NCBI GenBank assembly: GCA_018609125.1
Contig: JABAYF010000001.1
Span: 1 to 64,000 of the forward strand
Source: Candidatus Nanopelagicales bacterium
Lineage (GTDB): Bacteria; Actinomycetota; Actinomycetes; S36-B12
DNA length: 64,000 nucleotides
Direction of reading: 5' to 3'
In this document: positions 18,563 through 27,573 of the stretch, piece after piece
How positions within the stretch are numbered: the first letter of the stretch is position 1
Layout of the letters: each line of letters begins with the position of its first letter
The notes under the pieces: model-generated
The model's database searches: none
Told to the model about the DNA's origin: nothing
Seen by the model: the letters and a program-made list of their open reading frames with translations, nothing else
Program-made: the position numbers and the translations under genes

Positions 18563-19999
18563 CTAAAAGGGAATGGGCTCATCGTCTGATGCACTATCGG
18601 GATTATCACTTCGGGGAAGGGCCTGATGGGGCACCGTTGTGTAGGTGCGCCCCGTTGGCGTTGTCCACGTGTGCGGGGCGGGGGTATTCCAGCCATGTGC
18701 GTCACGGCTGCGGTTGTGCCGGATACAACTGAGGGTGAGTTGCTGCGCGTTGGTGGTGTGCGTGGCGGCCCAGGTGGGAATGTGGTCAATATCTAGGTTG
18801 GTGTTTCGGCCACATGCGGGAGCGGCGCACCGCATGTCTCGGGCGCGAATGAAACGCGCAAGGCCAGCGGTGGGAAAGCGTCGATCGCCGTCGTCAAGTA
18901 GGTGGCCGGTGACCGGCTCGGTGATCCAGCGAGTCCACTCACCATTTGCCGCAAGAAATGTAGCTAGCTCCGGATCAATCGGGCCATATCCGGGAATCTC
19001 ACCGGGAGTGTGCACCAGCCCCAAGATCGTGGGAAGGTCCACCACAACTTTCACGTCAATATTGGCAATGGCCCGCGACCCGTCAACCCGGGCGGGATCA
19101 ACCGGCGAGGCTGGCATGCCGATGGGGGCGAGCCCGAACACCTCCAGCATTGCGGCGAGACGCCACTGCCCTACGGTGCGTTCATCAGCTGAATCTGGAT
19201 CGATTGGTGTGTGGGGCGTGTTGACCAACTCGTCATGCTTGAAGCGGAGATCTTGGGCGTGGGAATGAATCAGCGACTTCAGCGCGTCAATGTCGACCGC
19301 AACTCCGGTGATGCCAAGAGTTGCCATGCCATGGGACAGCCCCCACACCTCGATACCGGTCTGTCGTTTCACTGAGCGCTGGTGCAACTTCTTATGCGCG
19401 GTCGGCTCGATGCGGATGATGGCGGCCAGCATGCGCGTCTTGAGACGACCCGGTGCGTATCGACCAGCCGTGGTCAGCATCTGATCGAGGGCAGTACTCA
19501 TCATGCGGGCGTGCGCAGCTTCTACATCAATGTCATCGTTGGTAGGGCTCGTCTCTATCGACTGCATTGCGTCAACGAGGGCGCACCCCTGCGCCCAGGT
19601 CAACTCCCCCGCCTGCACTGCCCGCCCGATTCGGGGATGGTCGTGCCACATGGCTTTTCCCCGGTGTACTCGGGTGGCTGCAGTCATGGGGGCGAGATGC
19701 AAAAGTGCCGCGAACTCGTCCCATGCCCAAGATTCACCACGCGAGCTGACGTGTCCGTCAACGGTGATCCCCCCGGTGGCGCGCAGCACCGGCTCACGAG
19801 CGGCCGCCAAAGCCAGGCCAACCTGGGCTTGAGACCAAGAAGACAACTGATCGCAGGCCTTGGCATAGGACATGCACGCCTCAACTTCAAGTGTGTGCGG
19901 GTCAATGACTGCTAGCGCTGCGGCCAAATCAGGGCCGGGCATAACGCCTTCCCACGGCAAATCCTGTTCGGGAGTGGTGTCGAACCATGCGTCAGCCAT
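18563..19999 (-). CDS. DUF222 / HNH endonuclease domain protein (13E12 repeat family)
   Basis: 478 residues from the ATG at 19999. The N-terminal about 330 residues match the DUF222 region of the mycobacterial 13E12 family (SYAKACDQLSSWSQAQVGLALAAAR). The C-terminal HNH nuclease-like motif has CAAPACG, LDIDHIPTWA and LSCIRHNRSRD. Members are multicopy in many actinobacteria, and some 13E12 genes in Mycobacterium tuberculosis are LexA-controlled. The start is fixed by a promoter and SOS-like box ending one base upstream; the track start (20035) would place that promoter inside the coding region. No ribosome site is present, consistent with a leaderless mRNA. Confidence 0.88.
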   Translation of the reverse strand: MADAWFDTTPEQDLPWEGVMPGPDLAAALAVIDPHTLEVEACMSYAKACDQLSSWSQAQVGLALAAAREPVLRATGGITVDGHVSSRGESWAWDEFAALLHLAPMTAATRVHRGKAMWHDHPRIGRAVQAGELTWAQGCALVDAMQSIETSPTNDDIDVEAAHARMMSTALDQMLTTAGRYAPGRLKTRMLAAIIRIEPTAHKKLHQRSVKRQTGIEVWGLSHGMATLGITGVAVDIDALKSLIHSHAQDLRFKHDELVNTPHTPIDPDSADERTVGQWRLAAMLEVFGLAPIGMPASPVDPARVDGSRAIANIDVKVVVDLPTILGLVHTPGEIPGYGPIDPELATFLAANGEWTRWITEPVTGHLLDDGDRRFPTAGLARFIRARDMRCAAPACGRNTNLDIDHIPTWAATHTTNAQQLTLSCIRHNRSRDAHGWNTPAPHTWTTPTGRTYTTVPHQALPRSDNPDSASDDEPIPF

Positions 20000-20035
20000 A
20001 CGAACAAGTGTACGAATAAAGCGTGGTGAAGTCAA
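20000..20035 (-). promoter_or_regulatory. Leaderless promoter overlapped by SOS-like box
   Basis: Read on the minus strand: TTGACT (20035-20030), a 17-base spacer, TACACT (20012-20007), then 7 bases to the ATG of the DUF222-HNH gene, so transcription should begin at or next to the start codon. The -10 sits inside TCGTACACTTGTTCGT (20015-20000), which matches the SOS consensus TCGAAC-N4-GTTCGA at 10 of 12 fixed positions. Confidence 0.72.
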
Positions 20036-20226
20036 CAGCCAGAATGAGGAAACTTCACTATTCCCAACACTTTTTCCTCTCGTTATCCCCAGACATCGTG
20101 CAGTCTAGATATCCACCTAAAAAGAAAAAAGAAACTTTGCCCCAGGTGCATCCAAACGTGGGTTCCCCAACGAAGTACACGGTGAGAGTCGGTCAACAGT
20201 GGCCGTCCCGACCGAAAGGTTCCAAC
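20036..20226. other. Divergent intergenic region before the DUF4397-sortase operon
   Basis: About 190 bases with an AT-rich, A-tract-containing patch (CCTAAAAAGAAAAAAGAAAC, near 20116-20135) upstream of the DUF4397 gene. CCAACG and CGGTCA, 17 bases apart near 20168-20196, have the look of an ECF-type promoter and could be read by the sigma factor encoded downstream; this is a weak guess. AAAGG about 8 bases before 20227 is the likely ribosome site. Confidence 0.35.
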
Positions 20227-21054
20227 ATGACTCAGCGCAATTACACGCGGGCCGGCGCTATCGCCGCCGCCGCAGTACTGCCCCTAGGCCTGGTCCTTGC
20301 GACCACGCCTGCTAACGCTGCCGAAGACGCAACCGTGTCGATCCTGCACGCCATCCCCGAAGGCGCCGGCGCGGACGTCGTTGACGTTTACGCCAATGGC
20401 AACCTCCTTCTTGATGACTTCACCCCCGGCACGCTAGAGACCGTCACGGTGCCGGCTGGCTCCTACGATCTCGGTGTTTACGCCGACGGCACGACCCCGG
20501 ATGACAGCGATGCGGTGCTTTCTGCCGATGGCGTTGAGGTTCCCGCCGGTGTCAATGCCACGGTTACCGCCAACCTCGACGCTGATGGCGCACCTGCCCT
20601 CAACGTGTTCGTCAACGACATCGCAACCATCCCGGCCGGCGACTCCCGCCTGACGGTGCGTCACATCGCTGCCGCTCCTGCGGTTGATGTCCTCGCCGAC
20701 GGTGCGGTTTTGTTCGCTGACCTCACCAACCCGAATGAGGCCATTGGCGAGGTGCCTGCAGGTGCTTACGAGGCTGCGGTCAACCTGGCCGGAACCGACA
20801 CCACGGCCATTGGGCCCGCCGAGGTTAGCCTCGCAGCTGGCGCCAACACCATCGTGTACGCCTGGGGTTCAGCGGCCGATGAGAACTTGGCCCTTGCAAT
20901 CCAGATTATCCCCGGTCTCGGCGCCACCCCCGACGGTGTTCCCGCCGGCGGCGGTTCCACAACCGGCACCCCGGTATGGGCCCTCGGCCTCGCCGCAGTC
21001 GCTGCGATCGGTCTGGTCGGCGCCGGCGTGCGCATGTCAGCCGCTCGCAACTAA
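20227..21054 (+). CDS. DUF4397 domain secreted surface protein
   Basis: 275 residues from ATG 20227; the longer track ORF lacks a signal peptide at its N-terminus. A Sec signal peptide ends near TPANA-AED. One or two DUF4397 beta-sandwich repeats follow (VSILHAIPEGAGADVVDVYA near 36, LTVRHIAAAPAVDVLADG near 145). The C-terminus has a Gly/Ser/Thr spacer, one hydrophobic segment (WALGLAAVAAIGLVGAGV) and a short basic tail, like a cell-wall sorting signal, but no LPxTG. DUF4397 genes commonly pair with class F sortases, as here, so the protein is the likely sortase partner or a membrane-held surface protein. Confidence 0.87.
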   Translation: MTQRNYTRAGAIAAAAVLPLGLVLATTPANAAEDATVSILHAIPEGAGADVVDVYANGNLLLDDFTPGTLETVTVPAGSYDLGVYADGTTPDDSDAVLSADGVEVPAGVNATVTANLDADGAPALNVFVNDIATIPAGDSRLTVRHIAAAPAVDVLADGAVLFADLTNPNEAIGEVPAGAYEAAVNLAGTDTTAIGPAEVSLAAGANTIVYAWGSAADENLALAIQIIPGLGATPDGVPAGGGSTTGTPVWALGLAAVAAIGLVGAGVRMSAARN

Positions 21055-21108
21055 TTTGACTAGCGCTGACTACTAGCCAAATCAACTGGACCTTGAGGTG
21101 ACACACCA

Positions 21109-21822
21109 ATGACTCGACTCCGCCCCGCGATCTGGGTACTCGTTATCAGCGCTGTCGCGCTGGTCACGGCCGTAGCCGTCATCGCGATGGCGGGGTCGGG
21201 TTCATCGGTGGCTTCGGTCGGTGCTCGTCCCGCAGTGTCTGAACCGGGTTCGCCCACCTCAGACACTGACGGGGCGAGCGCTCCTCAGGAATCGCCAAAG
21301 AGCAGCGATGCCAATCGCCTTGATGCCACGGTCCTACCTCGCACCGCGGAGGGTCAACTGCCCGTCTCTGTCCGCATCGGTTCATTGGATGTACAAGCCC
21401 CGGTCGGTTCGGTCGGTCTTGACTCCCTTGGCCGCGTGGATGTTCCCCTCGATGTAGACCAAACCGGCTGGTACCGCTACAGCGTCCTGCCCGGTGCTGA
21501 TGCTGGTTCTACGGTCATCGTGGGTCACAAGGATGGCGTAGACCAGGGACCAGGTGCGTTCTTCGGCCTAGGCGATGCCCAAATCGACGACATCGTTACG
21601 GTCACATCAGCCAATGGCTCTAAACTGCGCTACCGCGTGGTGGCTCGGGAATCGTTCGATAAAGACGTTGTTCCACTTGATGAGCTTTTCGCGACCACCG
21701 GCGCTCACCGACTCACCCTCATCACCTGTGGAGGACCCTTCGATGCGACCACCCTGGGCTATACGGATAACGTGGTCGTGACAGCAGTGCCGGTTGAAAC
21801 CGATGCGTTGGTCACACGATGA
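21109..21822 (+). CDS. Class F sortase
   Basis: A 237-residue membrane-anchored transpeptidase. An N-terminal membrane segment (about 8-28) is followed by a Ser/Pro-rich linker and the sortase barrel: His140 in VGHKDG and Cys207 in LITCGG. The third catalytic residue, an Arg, would be expected 12 residues after the Cys in the family's YRDNVVV-like motif, but the sequence reads YTDNVVV with Thr219. The preceding DUF4397 gene is the most likely substrate or partner. The stop overlaps the sigma factor start (ATGA). Confidence 0.88.
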   Translation: MTRLRPAIWVLVISAVALVTAVAVIAMAGSGSSVASVGARPAVSEPGSPTSDTDGASAPQESPKSSDANRLDATVLPRTAEGQLPVSVRIGSLDVQAPVGSVGLDSLGRVDVPLDVDQTGWYRYSVLPGADAGSTVIVGHKDGVDQGPGAFFGLGDAQIDDIVTVTSANGSKLRYRVVARESFDKDVVPLDELFATTGAHRLTLITCGGPFDATTLGYTDNVVVTAVPVETDALVTR

Positions 21823-22502
21823 GTTTGGCCTCCGTCACCGCGATTGACCTGCATCAACATCGGCGGGGAGGCAAACGCGTGAGTGATCCGGTGGTGCGAC
21901 CAATTCGGTCAGCGACCAGCGATCTCACCCCTGAACATACTGCCGACGCCGCTCTCACCCAGCGGTTTGTGGCGTCCCTAGCACAAGACCAGCGTTACGC
22001 CCACGACATGTTCGCCGAGGTTTATCAGCGTTGGTCGGCACTGGTCTACTCCGTGGCTCGTCACGCTATGCGCGATGACCACGAGGCTAGCGAGGTGACG
22101 CAGCGGGTATTCATTTCAGCCTGGCAGTCTCGAGATGGTTTCAACCCAGCGGCGGGCTCACTTCCGGGGTGGTTGTTAGGCATCACGCGCCGCCGTATTG
22201 CTGATCGCTGGCGCGAACGCTCTCGTCCTACCTCAAACACGACCGATGAAGTTCCCGAAACTGCAGAAGGCACCGAAGATCCGCGCGTCAGCCAAATAAT
22301 TGACCAGGTTGTCTTAGCAGATGAACTCGCTCGGCTGGGCCATCCACCCGGCGACATCATGCGGCTAGCGTTCTACGACGACCTCACCCACGTGGAGATC
22401 GCTGAACGTTTGTCGCTGCCCATCGGCACCGTCAAGAGCCATATCCGCCGTTCTTTGACTAGACTTCGTACTCGCCTGGAGGTGACCCGCGATGAGCAAT
22501 AA
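21819..22502 (+). CDS. ECF-type sigma-70 family sigma factor
   Basis: A 227-residue sigma factor. Region 2 covers about 60-125 (EVYQRWSALVYSVARHAM, EASEVTQRVFISAWQ, GITRRRIADRWRE) and region 4 about 165-220 (HVEIAERLSLPIGTVKSHIRRSLTRLR). The N-terminus is longer than usual; the GTG at about residue 22 is another possible start, though the ATGA overlap with the sortase favours 21819. The anti-sigma gene follows, so the pair likely controls the sortase operon in response to an envelope signal, in the manner of SigK/RskA. Confidence 0.9.
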   Translation: MSLASVTAIDLHQHRRGGKRVSDPVVRPIRSATSDLTPEHTADAALTQRFVASLAQDQRYAHDMFAEVYQRWSALVYSVARHAMRDDHEASEVTQRVFISAWQSRDGFNPAAGSLPGWLLGITRRRIADRWRERSRPTSNTTDEVPETAEGTEDPRVSQIIDQVVLADELARLGHPPGDIMRLAFYDDLTHVEIAERLSLPIGTVKSHIRRSLTRLRTRLEVTRDEQ

Positions 22503-23220
22503 CGACATGTTTGGTGGCAGCGGTTCGCTTCACTGCGACCCCACTGATCTAGCTCTGCTCTCCCTCGGTGAAGAGGTAGACATCGACACCGAACACCTTG
22601 ACTCCTGTGCTGACTGCACCCGCGAGACCGCGTCACTTCGTCGCATTGCGCGCCTGTCCCGACAGGTCACTCCGCAAGCAGCCACCTCGCCACCGACGTC
22701 GGTGTGGACCGCCATCGCACAGGAAATGACTTCCAACTCAGCTACCATTTCGTCGGCAACCGACTCCAACGTGATTCCCATGCGCCAGCGGAAAGCTCCT
22801 TGGATCGCCGTGGCTGCTGCCGTTGGGGTAATTGTGGGCAGCCTGGTAGGGGTGGTCGCCACGGCCGAAAACATCGCTCCGGCCCCCGTCGTTGCGCAAG
22901 CTTCATTGACACCATTTCCAGGGTTCACCACAACCGGGGTAGCCAACGTCATGGCGACGGACAATGGCGATGTGCTCGCGGTTGACCTCAGCGATCTGCC
23001 TCCGGCAAATGACGGCTATTTTGAGGTCTGGCTGATCGCTGAGGATGCCACGTCAATGATTTCCCTTGGCGCCGTGAATGCGGGCCAGAACACACAGTTA
23101 CCCATCCCGGCAGGCCTTGCCCTTGACCGTTATCGACTCGTCGATGTGTCGGCAGAGAAGTTTGATGGCGATGTCAGCCATTCCGCCATAAGCGTGGTGC
23201 GTGGCGAACTCAGCGTGTAG
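22492..23220 (+). CDS. RskA-like anti-sigma factor
   Basis: A 242-residue single-pass membrane protein. The N-terminal zinc anti-sigma pattern H-x3-C-x2-C is His35, Cys39, Cys42 (HLDSCADC). One membrane segment (about 102-123, WIAVAAAVGVIVGSLVGVVA) follows, then an outer RskA-type domain with DGYFEVWLIAEDATSMISLG. It overlaps the sigma gene by 11 bases and should hold that factor inactive until regulated proteolysis. It ends the operon, 6 bases before the convergent saccharopine-dehydrogenase-like gene. Confidence 0.9.
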   Translation: MSNNDMFGGSGSLHCDPTDLALLSLGEEVDIDTEHLDSCADCTRETASLRRIARLSRQVTPQAATSPPTSVWTAIAQEMTSNSATISSATDSNVIPMRQRKAPWIAVAAAVGVIVGSLVGVVATAENIAPAPVVAQASLTPFPGFTTTGVANVMATDNGDVLAVDLSDLPPANDGYFEVWLIAEDATSMISLGAVNAGQNTQLPIPAGLALDRYRLVDVSAEKFDGDVSHSAISVVRGELSV

Positions 23221-23226
23221 GTGGCC

Positions 23227-24441
23227 TCAACCGCCCTCGCGAATGTGCCATTCTTGACCATGGCCCGTTGTCAGAAGGTCAAGAAAGGGCACCGCGTCGA
23301 AAGCTTCGGGCCCCAGCACTCCCACCCCTGACCAGGTGCCCTGGGCGAGCAATTCCAAGGCGATAACCGGATTCATCGCTGTTTGCCACACGACCGCTTG
23401 TGTTCCGTGTGTGGACATCGTGGTCGCGTTATCGGCGAGGTGATACAGGTAAACCTGGCGCGCATTGCCATCGAGGCCCACACCGGAAACGAACGTACCC
23501 GCGCACGTCACACCACTCATCTGCTCACCCAGCGTGGCCGGATCCGGCAGGCAGGCCGCCACCACATCGCGCGGGCTCACCCACTGGCCCTGCACATTCA
23601 CCGGCTCTGTCCGATCCAAGCCGAGCGCGTGCAGGGTTTTCAATACATCAATGAATTCATCACCGAGGCCATACTTAAACGTCACCCGCTTGCAATCGAT
23701 CCACCGCGGTACGAGCATGACCTCTTCGTGTTCCACGTTGACGCACTCCACCGGACCGATCCCGCCGGGGAAGTTGAAAACTTCAGGTTCACTAAACGGT
23801 GCGGTGGTGTACCAGCCCCGGTCCCTGTCCCAAATGACCGGCGGGTTCAGGCACTCCTCAATCGTGGTCCAAATGGAAAACGACGGTGCGAAGTCATAGC
23901 CGGACACGGTCAGATTGGCGCCATCGCGAATGCCGATCTCTTCAATGCTGGTGAAGAGGTGATCGGCTGCATATCGGGCGAATACGTCGGCTAGTCCCGG
24001 TTCGACACCCATCCCGCACAGGGCCAATCTGCCTCGGTTCTCCCATTGGTCGGCCATCGCGAACTGTTCCTGGCCCAGGGTGACGTGCGTGCGAGCAAAC
24101 GGATCTGTGGGATGGGGTCGGGACAGACTCATGGCGGTGTCGAGATAGTCACAGCCAGCATCGAATGCGGCGGTAAAGATGGGCATCACAAAGCGCGGGT
24201 CAACCGCGTTGAATACATGGGTGATGCTGTGTTCTTTACATAGCGCCACGATCTGGGCAGTATCGGAAGCATCAACTGCGACAGCCGAAAAGCGCTCATC
24301 TGCTACGCGGTCAACTACCGACTGCGCGCGCTGAAGATCATAATCGGCAACGACCCACGCGTCGAAAAAACCCCGTCGGGCAGCGATGAGCGCCGCCGAA
24401 GTCCCCACACCGCCGGCACCCACCATGAGAACGTGCATCAT
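23227..24441 (-). CDS. Saccharopine dehydrogenase-like NAD(P)-binding protein
   Basis: 404 residues. N-terminal Rossmann fold with VLMVGAGGVGTSAALIAARRG, then VFNAVDPRFVMPIFTAAFDAGCDYLD, typical of the saccharopine dehydrogenase / carboxynorspermidine synthase superfamily. Its place at the end of a polyamine uptake and breakdown operon suggests action on a polyamine- or lysine-derived secondary amine, but the direction and substrate are inferred from context only. Two ATG codons stand in tandem (24441, 24438); the first overlaps the upstream stop (TAATG). Confidence 0.82.
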   Translation of the reverse strand: MMHVLMVGAGGVGTSAALIAARRGFFDAWVVADYDLQRAQSVVDRVADERFSAVAVDASDTAQIVALCKEHSITHVFNAVDPRFVMPIFTAAFDAGCDYLDTAMSLSRPHPTDPFARTHVTLGQEQFAMADQWENRGRLALCGMGVEPGLADVFARYAADHLFTSIEEIGIRDGANLTVSGYDFAPSFSIWTTIEECLNPPVIWDRDRGWYTTAPFSEPEVFNFPGGIGPVECVNVEHEEVMLVPRWIDCKRVTFKYGLGDEFIDVLKTLHALGLDRTEPVNVQGQWVSPRDVVAACLPDPATLGEQMSGVTCAGTFVSGVGLDGNARQVYLYHLADNATTMSTHGTQAVVWQTAMNPVIALELLAQGTWSGVGVLGPEAFDAVPFLDLLTTGHGQEWHIREGG

Positions 24442-25853
24442 TAACTGTCAAACCCTAATCCGATGCGATCCAGTGTGCGCAGCCACAGATTGCGGCGCCC
24501 GGAGTTTTCGTCTGCGGCATTGATTGACCGGCGTGTCAATGCGATACCAACGTCGCGAAGCGGCCTGGGTGGGAATGGAATGGGTTTCGTGTTCACCATC
24601 TGCAGTTGCGTTCGCTCGGTCTGTTCACCCCAGAGCACGTCCAGCATGACCTCAGCCCCAAAACGTGAGGCTCCCACGCCAAGTCCGGTGAATCCCATTG
24701 AATACGCCACGCGCCCATCCATTGCCGTGCCCCAGAAACCGCTGAATCGAGAACACGTATCGATGGCACCAGCCCATGCATGGGTAAAAGCAATTCCGTC
24801 GAGTTGGGGAAATGTTTGGCGAAAATGCGTGGCGAGGCGGCCAAACGCTGCCGGGTTGTTCTCCCGATGCGGGCCCATGTCGCCGTAGTAGGAAGCGTCA
24901 TAGCCTCCCCACAGAATGCGTCCATCCTCGGTCATTCGGTAGTAGTGGAACTGATTACCGGCATCACTCACACCTTCGCGTTGAGCCCAGCCGATGCTGG
25001 CTCGCTGTTCGGTGGTGAGCGGTTCGGTCACCAGCACCGAGTCGTACACAGGCACCACATAGTTTCGCAGTCGCTTGAGTAACGGCGGAAAGGCGCTCGT
25101 ACCCAGCGCTACCCGCCGCGCGCGAAGCCGAGCATGGTCAGTTCCGAGCAAAATATCGCTGCCGACGCGGTTCATGGATCGCACCGGTGAGTTCTCAATG
25201 ATGCGAACCCCACTGGCGCGCAACACATCGGCCAACCCCCAAGCCAGGCGTGCAGGGTCCACCATGGCCACCCCGTGCTCGTCGTATGCCCCGGCCAGAT
25301 AGGTGGGTGAATCGATGCGGGCTCGCAATTGTTCAGCACTCAGCAATCGCACGTCTGCACCGATGGACTCAGCCATCGCCACCATCTCGTGCAATTCCTC
25401 AACCTGATGGGGCTCAACGGCCACGTCAATTTCACCACTGAGTTGCAAGTCGCATTCAATTGCCTCGGATCTAATGGTTGCTACGATTGCATTGAGGTTT
25501 GCCATGCCGAGTTGATGCAGTTGCGGCATCTGGTCGGGCCACCGCGACATGCCATTACCGACGCCGTGGGTCAGTGATGCCGCCACGAATCCGCCGTTAC
25601 GACCGGTCGCGGCAGAAGCGATTCGGCCGCCATCGACCACCACAATGTCTAGGTCGGGATGGCGCTGTCGGGCAAGATAGGCGGTCCATAAACCTGAGAA
25701 CCCTGCGCCCACGATCACCAGGTCAGCGGTCACCGGACTCAGCAGGGGATCAGATGCTTCGGGGCGCTGCGGTGTGTCTAACCAAAACGGCGTGTGCACC
25801 ACATCGCGCAGCATGTGCTCGGCCGCAGGGGTTACTACCGATGAAAAAGCCAT
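24441..25853 (-). CDS. FAD-dependent oxidoreductase, PuuB/DAO family
   Basis: A 470-residue flavoprotein with LVIVGAGFSGLWTAYLA near 46-62 and ATGRNGGFVAAS near 88-99, the signature of gamma-glutamylputrescine oxidase-like D-amino-acid-oxidase-fold enzymes. C-terminal FAD contacts lie at YSMGFTGLGVGASRFGAEVM. It probably oxidises an amine of a putrescine-type substrate, giving aldehyde, ammonia and hydrogen peroxide. It lies 12 bases after potC. A close paralogue (35757-37136) lies at the far end of the polyamine region. No glutamylputrescine synthetase (PuuA) is in the window, so gamma-glutamylation is not supported here. Confidence 0.85.
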   Translation of the reverse strand: MAFSSVVTPAAEHMLRDVVHTPFWLDTPQRPEASDPLLSPVTADLVIVGAGFSGLWTAYLARQRHPDLDIVVVDGGRIASAATGRNGGFVAASLTHGVGNGMSRWPDQMPQLHQLGMANLNAIVATIRSEAIECDLQLSGEIDVAVEPHQVEELHEMVAMAESIGADVRLLSAEQLRARIDSPTYLAGAYDEHGVAMVDPARLAWGLADVLRASGVRIIENSPVRSMNRVGSDILLGTDHARLRARRVALGTSAFPPLLKRLRNYVVPVYDSVLVTEPLTTEQRASIGWAQREGVSDAGNQFHYYRMTEDGRILWGGYDASYYGDMGPHRENNPAAFGRLATHFRQTFPQLDGIAFTHAWAGAIDTCSRFSGFWGTAMDGRVAYSMGFTGLGVGASRFGAEVMLDVLWGEQTERTQLQMVNTKPIPFPPRPLRDVGIALTRRSINAADENSGRRNLWLRTLDRIGLGFDS

Positions 25854-25865
25854 AGGGTCCTCAGC

Positions 25866-26678
25866 CTACGCCGAGGCTGACGTTAGGGATTCCAGGCGCC
25901 GGCGGCGTCGATGGTTAATCCACTGCACCGCCAATACAAACACCAACGCACCAAGGAATACCGCGGTGGCCAGGGCATACACGGTCACCGGGATGCCGCG
26001 CTGCGCTGCGCCCCAGATGTACACCGGGAAAGTCACCAGGGTGCCGGCGTTGAAGAAGGTGATAATGAAGTCATCAAAGCTCAAAGCGAAGCCGAGCAGC
26101 GCCGCACCCAAAATGCCGGGTAGGACGAGGGGGAAAGTGACATGGCGGAAGGTAGCCGTGGGATTGGCATATAGGTCACGAGATGCTTCCTCCAACCGTG
26201 GGTCCATGCCTTGAAGTCGAGCCTTCACCGCGACCACAATGAAACTAATGATGAACATGATGTGGGCGATAAGTACCGTCCAAAAACCCAGCGGAAACGT
26301 GAGGTTCAGATACAGCGCCAGCAGGCTAGAGCCCAGAACTACCTCAGGAGTGGCCATCGGCAGAAAAATCAATAGGTTCGTGCTGTCGCGTCCACGAAAC
26401 CGATAGCGCACCAGAGCAAAGGCAATCATCGTGCCGAAGATGGTGGCTACCGCTGTTGAGAGCAGGCCGATTTGAATGCTGACGACAAACGATGAGCAGA
26501 CGCCGGGAACACCACAAATATTGGTCCAGGCATCTACGGAGAATTCGTTCCACGAAGTGTTGTATTTACCTTCGGGTGAATTAAAACTCAGCACACCAAC
26601 CACAGCGATGGGAATAAATAGGTAGACCAAGACGCCGATGGCGATAATGCCAATAATGTTGCGACGCAGCCAGTTCAT
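25866..26678 (-). CDS. potC: Polyamine ABC transporter permease, PotC-like
   Basis: A 270-residue inner-membrane permease with about six membrane segments and the cytoplasmic EAA loop (EEASRDLYANPTATFRHVTFPLVLPG, near 180-205) that docks with the ATPase. Together with potB, potA and potD it forms a spermidine/putrescine-type importer. The start overlaps the potB stop by one base (TGATG). Confidence 0.88.
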   Translation of the reverse strand: MNWLRRNIIGIIAIGVLVYLFIPIAVVGVLSFNSPEGKYNTSWNEFSVDAWTNICGVPGVCSSFVVSIQIGLLSTAVATIFGTMIAFALVRYRFRGRDSTNLLIFLPMATPEVVLGSSLLALYLNLTFPLGFWTVLIAHIMFIISFIVVAVKARLQGMDPRLEEASRDLYANPTATFRHVTFPLVLPGILGAALLGFALSFDDFIITFFNAGTLVTFPVYIWGAAQRGIPVTVYALATAVFLGALVFVLAVQWINHRRRRRLESLTSASA

Positions 26679-27571
26679 CAGACCAAATCCTCCGTCCCGG
26701 CTCGACGGATGTAGATAAATACGACGGTCAAGATGATGGCCATGAGGATGAACGACAGGGCACTGGCCACCGGGTAGTCGCGAAACTGCAGGAAATTCAC
26801 TTGAATGGCTGTACCGACCATGCTGTCACTCGGTGAACCGAGCAATCGAGCGTTAATGAAGTCGCCGCTGGCTGGGATAAAGGTGAGCAGGGTGCCAGCC
26901 ACAACCCCGGGCAGGCTCAGTGGCCAAATGACCTTGCGGAATCCGGTGAAGGGGCGGGAGTAGAGATCATTGGCCGCTTCAATCAGGCGTGGATCGATTT
27001 TCTCTAGTGACGCGTACAGCGGCAGGATCATGAAGGGTAGAAAGTTATAGGTCAAGCCGAGGATGACACCGATGGGGGTATTGAGTATTCGGTTATCGGG
27101 CAGGACATGGAGGAAATTAAAGAACGAGGTGATGAATCCCTCATCAGCCAAGATCGTGCGCCAGGCATAGGTACGCAGCAGGAATGACGCGAAGAACGGC
27201 GCCACCACCAGCACCAACATCAGCGCACGCCATCGACCAGCGCGGAATGCAATGAAGTAAGCCAACGGGTAAGCGATCACGAGCGCCAAAATGGTGGCAA
27301 TGGAGGAGTAAACGAATGAGCGGATGAACTGCGGCCAGTAGCTGCTCAGCGCCTCGCCATAGTTTGAAATTTCAAAACCAAGCGTGTACACCCCGGATTT
27401 TCCCGGGACCCCGACCTGCAAACTGGTGATGAGCAGTGTGATGAGGGGGACAACGAAAAAGACAGCCAACCATGCGATACCGGGGAAAAGCAGTAGGTAT
27501 CCGGTGCGAACTCGCCGCTGGGTGGCTGCCGGTGGTGTTGCAGCCGCGACGGTGCTCACGGGGGCAGCCAC
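26678..27571 (-). CDS. potB: Polyamine ABC transporter permease, PotB-like
   Basis: 297 residues, GTG start. After a short Ala/Pro-rich cytoplasmic N-terminus there are about six membrane segments, starting with LLLFPGIAWLAVFFVVPLITLL. The EAA loop is IEAANDLYSRPFTGFRKVIWPLSLPG. It forms the heterodimeric channel with PotC. It lies 2 bases after potA. Confidence 0.88.
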   Translation of the reverse strand: MAAPVSTVAAATPPAATQRRVRTGYLLLFPGIAWLAVFFVVPLITLLITSLQVGVPGKSGVYTLGFEISNYGEALSSYWPQFIRSFVYSSIATILALVIAYPLAYFIAFRAGRWRALMLVLVVAPFFASFLLRTYAWRTILADEGFITSFFNFLHVLPDNRILNTPIGVILGLTYNFLPFMILPLYASLEKIDPRLIEAANDLYSRPFTGFRKVIWPLSLPGVVAGTLLTFIPASGDFINARLLGSPSDSMVGTAIQVNFLQFRDYPVASALSFILMAIILTVVFIYIRRAGTEDLV

Positions 27572-27573
27572 GC

